Positions 24,101-32,700 of a DNA stretch of 64,000 bases are shown piece by piece. The DNA is taken from positions 4,820,810-4,884,809 of the forward strand of contig VZSR01003022.1 in the NCBI GenBank assembly GCA_013398615.1, read 5' to 3'. Positions within the stretch are counted from its first letter, which is position 1, and each line of letters begins with the position of its first letter. Made by a program: the position numbers and the translations under genes. The stretch comes from Brachypodius melanocephalos (Eukaryota; Chordata; Aves; Passeriformes; Pycnonotidae). The notes beneath the pieces were generated by a model. It saw only the letters and a program-made list of their open reading frames with translations. It was not told the origin of the DNA and searched no databases.

Positions 24101-27100
24101 GCATACTGCAAATCTCCTGTAAACAGTCATTTCCCCTTCAAGTGCTTTTTCTAGCTCTGAGGCTGGAAATGTCTCCTTTGCAAGATTCACTTTAGGAATA
24201 CCTGACTTCCTGATGACAGGAATGTGTGTGTTGACTGCTGCTTTCCAAGTGCTACTTTCAACACCTAAGAGTGGTGGGATATTCCTGAGGCCATTAGCAC
24301 CTCCATGTCCTGAAAAGACTTTGCTGGGAGGGGGGAGAGCTTTTCCAGAACATTTCTACTGCTTCTGCGTGATATCTGTGCCCAAAATAAGTGTTGCCTT
24401 TCTAGCAGGCTGCTTCTAATCCAACTGTACAGGCTCTAGGATTTCTTTCCCATGTCTGTCTGATCTTAATTAGCACTTGCAGGCATATAGAGTTTATGCA
24501 TTGAGTAGGAGGATGTGGTTTGCTAATGCAAGAAAACTGCTCTAAGGACTCTGCTGCTTTTCCTGGTGCTTGTTTAAACCAGCTCCCCACAGGGCAGAGG
24601 AGATCCCACAAACAGCAGGGAGGTGAGAAGGGCTGAGATGCCAGGAAGCAGAAATAGGGTTGCCTGGGATCAGGACAGCTGGCTGAAATTTGGAGTGCAA
24701 AGTGGTGTTCCTGACTTTTTTAAAAGTTCACTTTTTCATAGGTGTTGTATTTGTCTTTTGGTTTGCTTCTGGCATGTGACAGTGAAGGAAGTTCTTACTA
24801 AGGGTCAGGTGAATCTATGCTAGGAGGTAGCTAAAAAACAAGTGTTGTGGAAAGTAACTGGGATTGTTTCCTGTTATGGCCATGACTGAAAACTAAATTT
24901 TTAAAGGTGGCCAAGATGAAATAAAAATGGCAGTCAAAGGTTTGAATGTTGGACTTGAACTGATGGTACTTAAGAAGGAGTAGGAATTAATGGCTCCTGG
25001 AAATGGTGTCTGTGGCAGATACCTGAACAACCTGATGGATTGTGAAGGAATTCCTACCGTTGGTTACTTTGGGTGTTGTAGCTCAGTGGAGCCCAGTCTT
25101 GCTGATCTGGCTGTCACTCTCCTGGATTTTCCTGCTATGGGTTGGCAGACCTGGGCTGCTGAACATCCCACTGGTACACCTGTGACTTTGTACTGGCATT
25201 GTAGGGCTTTCTCTGGGGTTTGGAAAGGAACAATGAACACAACTCCAAGCAAAAGCTGTCTGCTGACAAGTTCACAGCACCACCAGATTCTTAATAGGTT
25301 ACTGTCATTAAAAATGTTTATTCTTTTGAATGTAGAAATTATTTTCTGTATGTAACTGATTATAAAACCCCAAGTATGTGTCAGGTGGGATGCATATATT
25401 TATTAATCAAGCCTGTCTCGGTAAAAAAAAAATCCTTTATTTTGCAGCAGGGCTCTTGTTTATTCTTTGGGAGCTGTAGTTCCTTTCTGGGCATCAGAGT
25501 TCCCAGTGCACTCAGCAGGGAGCTGTTTCAGGGATTAGACCCTTTCTGAGAAGGGAAGAGCTTTAATATTTTACCTGATCCTGTTGGTTTTACCACTTCA
25601 CTCATCAGGTTGGCAAACTTACCTTGATTATGTAGGAAGTGCTAACATGTAGCAGCTACACAAGGAGTTACAGAAACTTCCCCCAAAGGTAATTCTTGTT
25701 TCTTTTGGGATTCAGGGGCAGTGTGAGCGGAATGAATGTGAGCAGCTAAGGAGAATTAGACAGTGCCCAATTGAGTGTCAGCAGTGCCTGACTGTACGTG
25801 ACCCACAGGAAGGTGGAGCCTGGATCCTGCAGAGATCCTGCTGGGACTGTCCCCAGGCAGGGACATTCAGCACTTGCTGAGTCAGCAAACACTGGGACAC
25901 AGCAGCTACAGGAGCTTCAGGCTTAAAATGTGGTGTTAACTGTTTGTTTCAGCTGTGCTGGTTTAGTGAGCACAGCAGAGAATCTTTAGTGGAGATTATT
26001 CCTGATTGCATGGGGACTGTGCTCAGATGCTGGAGTTCTTTGAGATTATTGTAAGTGTGGATATAGGGGGGGTTCAGTGGACACAAGTGGGGTTTTGGTG
26101 TTTCTAATAACATTTTGCATTGAAAAAAATAAACTGAGTTGAGACAGGATGTGAGAAAAGCTGCTGCTGGGGGTAGAAAGAATAGGAAGGTAAAAGGTAG
26201 GACTTAGTAATTATCTTTCAGTTTGGAAAAATGAGCTACAGGAGGTGATGCTGGAGGTGGTTTTATTCAGTGCCTTTATCTGTGACCTGGAAAAAGTAAT
26301 GAACAGTGAAGTTTCCAATTTTGTTGGGGATATTACCTCTTTCAAGTAGTCAAATTGTGCTGATGGTGGGAAAATCTCACTGTCAGGACTCAGCTAAATG
26401 AGGTAGGCAGGTATAAAGGCAGGATAATCCCTGTGTAAGCAAGTGTAAAGTAATGAATCTAGGGGGGAAAAACCCCAAAAACTAAACCATGTTTAGGCAT
26501 GGCAGCCTTGTGTTCAGCTCTGTGCTGTGATGCTCCCAGGATCTGGCTCGAGTGCTTCTCCTTGAAATTCTTTGAGGTGCCAGCAGAATACCAAATGTCA
26601 CCAGGGAGAGGATGGAAAATTACATCCTTTTTTCTGTAAACAATGGTAATACCCCCATATCTTGAATTGTATAGAGTCCTTGACACATGAAGAGCAGGGG
26701 CTTGTAGTGGAGGTGACAGGGAAGGTGAAGGGGTGCAGTGGCTGCTCTGTGAGGGGAGATTGGAATAGTTGTGCCTGTTCAGTTTGAAGAAAAGGCTGGG
26801 GGAGGGAATTTGATCAAGATCTACTAAATCATGAAGCTTAAGCTGAATGTGCAGCAGTTCTCTGAATTCTCCCAACCCAGAATTAGTGATCATGAGAGGA
26901 GACAAAGGGGACTGTTGAAAACAGTTGAGGTTCATCCTCACCCCCAATAGTAAGAGCTACTTGGTGCTGATTTAGACCTTTGGCTCAAAACTGGTCATGC
27001 TGATCTGTAAAAGTGTGAGATGCTGATGTACTTGCTGTAGTCAATTGTCAACAATGCAGATACATTAGTTGTTTGTTCCAGTATCTAAAGTGCTTCCTGT

Positions 27101-27824
27101 GAAGAATTCCTTCTGTGGCCTGTCTTCACTTGTGGTTGCTCAGAAGGATTTAAAAGAAACGATCATGTGCTCTCCAGGGAGTGTACAATCAGAGCCTTCC
27201 CCATGCATGGCTGTTCCCTGGTGTGTCCTGTGTGAAGCCTCAGAAGTGTGTCAGATCCTTTTCTCTCCAGTTAGGAAATTGGGGATGCAGTTTGAGCTCT
27301 TGATGGTGCTGCTGTGACTCCCAGCACCTGCTCAGACCTGAGTGACAGTGCCAGGGTCACAGTGCTGACTGATTATATGTAGAAGACTTAAGCCTTAAGC
27401 TGCTTTCCATCAAAAAGAATGAGTTGCTGGTGTCCTCTAATTGCAGCTGGGTGAATGTGGCTCTTGCTGAAGGCCTGAGACTGAGCTCCAAGGCCTCAGA
27501 TTTGATCTGAGAAACACTTCTGAGGGCTGAGTCTGCCCTGCCAGTGGGTGACAGCATTGGAGTGTGTCTGTACCCCTGGACAAAACTGACAAGAGCTGAG
27601 CTTCCAATCTGAGCCAGCCAAACATCTGGCTCTCATCATCCACATCAAACACTTTAAAAGCTTCTTTTCTTCTAGAAAACACTGAGGCTGATGTAGAAGC
27701 TGCCCCAGGTCAGAGTGAAGAAAAGTCCCTGCCTGCTGCACCTGTTCCTAGCCCAGTAGCACCAGCACCTGCACCCTCCAGGAGAAATCCACCCGGTGGC
27801 AAGTCCAGCCTAGTGCTCGGTTAA
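18119..27824 (+). CDS. JPT1: JPT1 (HN1), Jupiter microtubule-associated homolog 1
   Basis: A small, disordered, phosphorylated protein of the Jupiter family, linked to microtubules and to cell-cycle and beta-catenin control in the literature. Five exons join in phase: 18119-18174, 20765-20904, 21520-21617, 23542-23569 and 27676-27824. They give 471 nt, or 156 residues (human about 154). The start MTTTATFSGMDPNGRNSSR, the block RPPGGGSNFSLGFDEP, the motif NKMASSIFGTPEE and the terminus NPPGGKSSLVLG are family hallmarks. The middle (exons 3-4) is the variable part. The last exon is rich in Pro-Ala-Val repeats (PAAPVPSPVAPAPAPS). There is no catalytic domain or membrane segment. The ATG has a good context (CCGCCATGA). 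Confidence 0.95.
20765..20904 (+). CDS. JPT1: JPT1 exon 2
   Basis: Acceptor CTCTCCACAG, donor GTAAGA. Encodes VLRPPGGGSNFSLGFDEP and NKMASSIFGTPEENPP, the most conserved part of the Jupiter family. Confidence 0.95.
21520..21617 (+). CDS. JPT1: JPT1 exon 3
   Basis: Acceptor TGCTTGTAG, donor GTCAGT. Encodes a Ser/Thr/Glu-rich linker containing RTNSTEANCGDFVDPK. This matches the human RRNSSEASSGDFLDLK region in position and pattern. Confidence 0.9.
22630..22922. other. Assembly gap (293 N) in JPT1 intron 3
   Basis: The N run lies between JPT1 exons 3 and 4. The coding frame joins correctly across it, so no essential exon need be missing, although an alternative exon could be hidden. Confidence 0.98.
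23542..23569 (+). CDS. JPT1: JPT1 exon 4, a 28-nt microexon
   Basis: Acceptor CTCTTTTCTAG and donor GTGAGT flank only 28 nt, encoding GGDVGGDIF plus one base of the next codon. The phase fits exons 3 and 5 exactly. Because 28 is not a multiple of three, skipping it would shift the reading frame of the conserved last exon. Confidence 0.85.
26210..26900 (+). repeat. Old, degraded CR1 LINE (ORF2 3' part) in JPT1 intron 4
   Basis: Phrases of the CR1 reverse-transcriptase region can still be read in the sense direction. GTGACCTGGAAAAAGTAATGA is near 26281, GTGTAAAGTAATGAATCTAGG near 26443 and a CTGTTCAGTTTGAAGAAAAGGCTG-like stretch near 26777. They occur in CR1 order but with heavy divergence, and the 3' tail is not evident. 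No open frame remains. The call rests on remembered CR1 consensus phrases. Confidence 0.55.
27676..27824 (+). CDS. JPT1: JPT1 exon 5 (terminal coding)
   Basis: Acceptor TTTTCTTCTAG. Encodes ENTEADVEAAPGQSEEK, a Pro/Ala/Val-rich stretch and the conserved end GGKSSLVLG, then TAA at 27822-27824. Confidence 0.95.
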
Positions 27825-27955
27825 ACCTTTCCCTTCCTGATTGTTTTGAACTTGTGTCTGTTTTCTTTTCCCCATGCTTGTGATCTGCACAACTTGAGCC
27901 TGACTGTACATCTCAAATTTCTTTCATTAAAAAGAAGCACTTTATGTACTCCATC
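27825..27955 (+). other. JPT1: JPT1 3' UTR (short form)
   Basis: The first usable signal is ATTAAA at 27926-27931, giving an untranslated region of only about 125 nt. T-rich sequence follows (TTTTTTTGAAATC), consistent with a downstream element. Longer forms cannot be excluded. Confidence 0.5.
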
Positions 27956-29339
27956 TTTTTTTGAAATCAAGATTTTTTTCCACTTCTGTCCTGTGTTTCC
28001 CCCAGATCTACTGGAAGTGACATGAGTGTTTTCTAGTGATAGACTTGAGGGAAAGCTTTATGAAGTATTGTAATGTAATTCAAAGGAGAGTAGCTTGGTT
28101 CTAAGTGTGCTTAGAGGGTTTTTGTACTGAGATTTTTTTTTAGAACCCCTTAGCTTTACAAGGGTCTAGAATCCTGGTTAACCAGGCCAGCAAACAATCA
28201 GCAAGAGCAGTCCCTTCCTTCACATGTGGGATGTAGGGATCCAGAAGGCTTCATTGACTGCATGTGGTAAATGCCTTGAGCCCTGCTGTGCCATATAAAT
28301 CATTAAGTGGTTAATGTACACCATGCTGCCTTTAAAAACAATCTTGATACGGGACTACTATGACACAGGGTCTGTGCCAAATAGAGGGCTGATGACCAGA
28401 GCCACCTGGCCTAGTGCTGGGAAGAGGCTGATTCAGACTTTATTCAGTAAAGGTGGAGTGGATCATATAAATAAGAATTACAGGGCATTTTTTTTACAAC
28501 TTGACTCAATGATGTGCATGATCATGCTGGTGCTTGACCATGAGGTGAAAATCTCATCCTTTAAAGTGTGTGTTGTAATTTCACAAAGCTGGATTGTTGC
28601 TTAAAAGTAAATAATATAGAAATTTTGAAGCAGTGTTTCCTGTGTGGGTTTTATTTCACGAGTTTGGTTTTGCTTTGTTCTCAGTTGTCCTTGTCTCAGC
28701 CAGCCTGCCTTGCTCTCACAGAGGAGAGTTCTTCCACCTGGCTTGAGGTCACCATTTTCCATCTTCCCCTGGAGAAAGAATCTTATGTATCTCTTCATTT
28801 TTGTCTTTTAGATCAGAGAACTGTAGAACATGGCTTGATACTTATAATCTGTTTTATCGAAAATACTGTTTTTTTCTCAAGAAAACTGAGAAAAGTTTAT
28901 TTTCCTCATTAAAAAAAAAAAAAAAGAGGACCCTAAAAAGGGAGGGGGTGGATTTGTGACCAAACCATGAAGTTCTCTGCAGTCTTGGAAGGGCTCTGCT
29001 GCCCAGTAAGCTACAGCAGAGGATCTGTATGGAGCTGCAGTGTCTGCTGGTGCCTTTACCACCCTTCTCCTGGAAGAACAGGTGCCTGAGAGCACCCTGG
29101 CTTTCCAGATCATTGCTGGAGAAGCCCTGCCCTGGGGTGCTGAACCTGCCAAACTGGATGTGCTCTGACATGCTCCTCCTTTCCTCCATCCGAGAGGGTT
29201 CCCTGTAGCTGATGTGCACCATGCCCTGCACCGACTGCATGGAGAGCATGGGGACTAACCCATAAGTTAATATTTCCTTTGCAAGCCCATGCCCAGGGGA
29301 CCTTGTTAATGCTCCTTGATGGCTGCTGAGGCTCCGCTG
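27956..29339. other. JPT1-NT5C intergenic region, with an open frame on the minus strand
   Basis: No JPT1 or NT5C coding sequence lies here. The plus strand carries a 15-nt A tract at 28911-28925. A minus-strand frame is open from 29654 to 28854 (266 codons), running from the NT5C CpG island into ordinary-composition DNA. A good acceptor-like sequence (CTCTCCATGCAG) lies just before 29241. I do not recognise the product, so it is treated as a finding, not a gene. Confidence 0.5.
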
Positions 29340-29613
29340 TGCTTCTTTCTCCTCGGGGCGGGGACCTGGCAGCCGCATCCCGGCCACTGCGGGGTCCCGA
29401 GGGGTGGCGGGGGGCGGCGTTTGTGGGCTTTTGCTCCATGCCTGCTGGAGCCCAGCCGTGTTCCCACGTGGAGCCGCCCTGGAAGCGCTCCGCCCCGCCC
29501 CCTCATTCATATTCATGTAGTTTATGCATATGCATGACGCTCGCGCCTGTGCCGGAGCTGGAGGCGCTGCGGCCGCGTGTGCCGGGATCAGCGAGCCGGG
29601 ATCTGGGATCGGG
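29340..29613 (+). promoter_or_regulatory. NT5C: NT5C promoter with POU-dimer palindrome, E-box and GC boxes
   Basis: This GC-rich stretch holds a CACGTG E-box at 29465-29470, GC boxes (CCGCCCCGCCCC) at about 29490-29501, ATTCATATTCAT at 29505-29516 and the perfect palindrome ATGCATATGCAT at 29524-29535. There is no clear TATA box. Two ATGs inside the palindrome (29524 and 29530) are in frame with NT5C. They would add about 30 low-complexity residues if transcription started upstream, but the family start is at 29614. Confidence 0.65.
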
Positions 29614-29796
29614 ATGGGCAGCGGGGCTGCGCCGCTGCGGGTGCTGGTGGACATGGACGGGGTCCTGGCCGACTTCGAGGGGGCGGTGCTGCGGGAGTTC
29701 CGCGCCCGCTTCCCGGCGGAGCCGCGCGTGGAGCTGGCGGAGCGCAGGGGATTCTCGGTGCGGGAGCAGTACCGCAGCCTGCGGGAGGACCTGGCG
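29614..29796 (+). CDS. NT5C: NT5C exon 1
   Basis: The ATG at 29614 gives MGSGAAPLRVLVDMDGV, matching the length of the human N-terminus, and the exon ends DLA before donor GTGAGT. The upstream in-frame ATGs at 29524 and 29530 were not chosen because family members lack such an extension. Confidence 0.93.
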
Positions 29797-32700
29797 GTGA
29801 GTGCGGCTGCGGGGCCAACACACCCCCCTCACCCCGCTGGGAAACCTCTCCCTGTCCGCCGGACTCTGCAAAGCTCAGCGTGGGACCTGTGTGCTTTAAA
29901 CCCCCTTAAATTACCTGCAGGTTTTTTTTGTCCGTGTGTCCCTAGATGGGATTCGTTTAAGGAATATTCACTTAATAAGTCATGTTTGTTTATGTACAAA
30001 TTCATGCCTACTCATTATATTTACAGGTTCCTGGTTCCAGGAACTTTTGACCATCAATACTCATCGATCAGAGCTCTGGCAGTTTGGAGCCTGTGGAAAT
30101 GCTGACTGGATTTATACTCTGTCTATCAGCCAGTGGCAGGAGCCTGTACTTCTCTATAGGACAGGAAGGAAATGAAATGGTCATTTCTTATCAGTAAGAA
30201 ACCCCCAGGCCCAGTGCAGGATCTTAAAATGAGCAATGAACTTCTCAGGGAAAATGTTCAGCACAGCCCGGATCAGCATCTGTTCCATTTCCTTACAGAG
30301 TCCTCGACTGTCCTGGGGTGACCAGAACGAAGGGTGAAGTCTGGATTCACAGTATGTGTAATTTTGCCTTGCAAACTTCTTTGTTACTCATTCAGCCATT
30401 AGCAAACATTAAAAATGGCAGCAGTTTGCATGGATGGAGGGTGTTCCACCAGCTTTCTCCTGCTGTGCCTGATCTCTTACCTGCTATGCACTCAGCTTGT
30501 CAGGGCATGCAGAGAGAATATGGATACAGGATTTCATTCTGTACAAACCCAGATAGAACATATATAGTTCTTGTCCTGCTGTGGAGCTGTGTGAGCACGT
30601 GCAGAGTGCTCAGGGAGCTTTGACTAAGTTATTATTCTGCTGCAAAGCAAGAGCAAGAACATGAGTAGGTAAAAAAGAAGATGGTTCAGGGGAATGGTTT
30701 GATGGCAGAATTCCCACACACACATCCCTCTGTAAAGGGCTGGTTACCATGGAAGAAGTCACTGATTATCAGTACACAAATTAAGGCTGCATGAAACACA
30801 AAATTAAAAACACTGTGAATCCAGACTTCACCCTTCTCTGGTCACCCCAGGACAGTCGAGGACTCTGTAAGGAAATGGAACAGATGCTGATCCAGGCTGT
30901 GCTGAACATTTTCCCTGAGAAGTTCATTGCTCATTTTAAGATCCTTTTACTGTTAAGAAATGACAATTCAGTCATTTCACTCCTATTCCATAGTGAGTTA
31001 AAAGCTCCTGCATCAGAGTAAGTGACAGGAGTGCTGGATCCAGTCAGCATTTCCACAGGCTCCAAACTGCCAGAGTTCTGATTGATGACTATTGATGGTC
31101 AAAAGTTCCTGGAAGCCGAAACCTGTAGTCAGTAGACATAAATTTAGCTATTACATTGCATAAACAAACATGATTTTTTGTTTAAATGAGTATTCCTGTG
31201 GGGGAAAAAAAATTGCAGGTAATGCAAGGAGTCATGACTTTTTTTATTTTTTCTTTTTTGGAAGGTCTACAATGTGATCTATCAGAAAATTGCCCTTTGT
31301 TCTATTTCTGGAATCCTCATTCCCTAATTTGGTTCATGCTCATCCTGTTCCTCCTCAGACCTTAGGTGTGGCAATGAAATAACCAGATAATTGGTTTGGT
31401 TCCCACACCCACCAGCAGTAGTAGAAAGCTCTTATCTTGCTGTTCTAGCCTGACTTCCTTAGGAAATTAGATTTATGGAGCTGTGCTGTGTGTCTACGTC
31501 CTTCAGTAATCTCTGGAGCTTTGGGCTGGTTTAGGTATGTTTGGTAGAACAATAAAGTTACAGTTTTAAAGATTTGAGGCTCCTTTCGGTTTTATGTAAA
31601 TGCCATAAGGTAATTTAAAAACAGAGCCTATGTTTGTTCTGCTATGGCTCTATAGAGTGTCTGTGGGACAGGAGAATCCCTTTGGAAAGTTGTTGGCTCC
31701 AGATGCAGGGAAAGCTTTGGCAGGAACCAGCAGCTCACACAGGGCAGTTTGTGGGGCCATGTGTCCATTCAGGGAAACGGCCTGCAGTTTGTCAGTACTG
31801 CAAGGAGGGGCTGAGCTGGACACCAAGGGCTGAGCTGGACACCAGGGGCTGAGCTGGACACCAGGGGCTCAGTTGGACACCAGGAGCTCAGCTGGACACC
31901 AGGAGCTCAGCTGGACACCAGGGGCTGAGCTGGACACCAGGGGCTCAGCTGGACACCAAGGGCTGAGCTGGACACCAAGGGCTGAGCTGGACACCAGGAG
32001 CTCAGCTGGACACCAGGGGCTGAGCTGGACACCAGGGGCTGAGCTGGACACCAGGGGCTCAGCTGGACACCAGGGGCTGAGCTGGACACCAAGGGCTGAG
32101 CTGGACACCAAGGGCTGAGCTGGACACCAGGAGCTCAGCTGGACACCAGGCTCTTTGTGGCAGGTGTCGGCTGTGTCTGTCCATGAACTTCCAGGGTGGG
32201 GGATATTCTTGTGACAGGGCCTGGGAAGTACTGTGGTGATGATTTATGTGTCACCTCTTCCTGAATAGTCTTCATGCTTAGTTGCTGCTGAGCAGCTGCC
32301 CCTTGAAACTTGAGCCATTACTTCATTTTTGTTTCTGTTTTGATTGCAAGTCGATAATTAATTTCACATTGTAAATCCGTTTTATTTAGAAGGACTTCTA
32401 AACCATTTTATTTTGTTGAAGGTTTTTTCACTGCACTTGCCTACCTGCCCTCCTGTGTGTGTGGCCATTTTGTTGGTGGGGATTTATCCCCATGTTTCCT
32501 GGCCCCAGGGAGTTTCAAGAAAAGGATTCAACATCCCCGCCAGTGGTAAAAATTTCTAGAATTATTTTAAGTCCTGCAAATGGGAAAGCATAGGGACAGA
32601 TGTAGTCCCTCCAGTTTTGTATCCAAATTGTTATCTTACTAATGGAAGTTAAAAGGAAATGTTATGCATTTGTGGCATGAAAATGAGGAAAGAAAATGGT

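Noticed and set aside
28896..28925. TTTATT followed by an A tract, considered as the 3' end of a processed pseudogene
   Set aside because: No parent coding sequence or target-site duplication is visible upstream of the A tract.
31869..32118. Repetitive open frames on both strands (about 80 codons)
   Set aside because: They are direct translations of the 19-bp minisatellite and have no start context or splice evidence.
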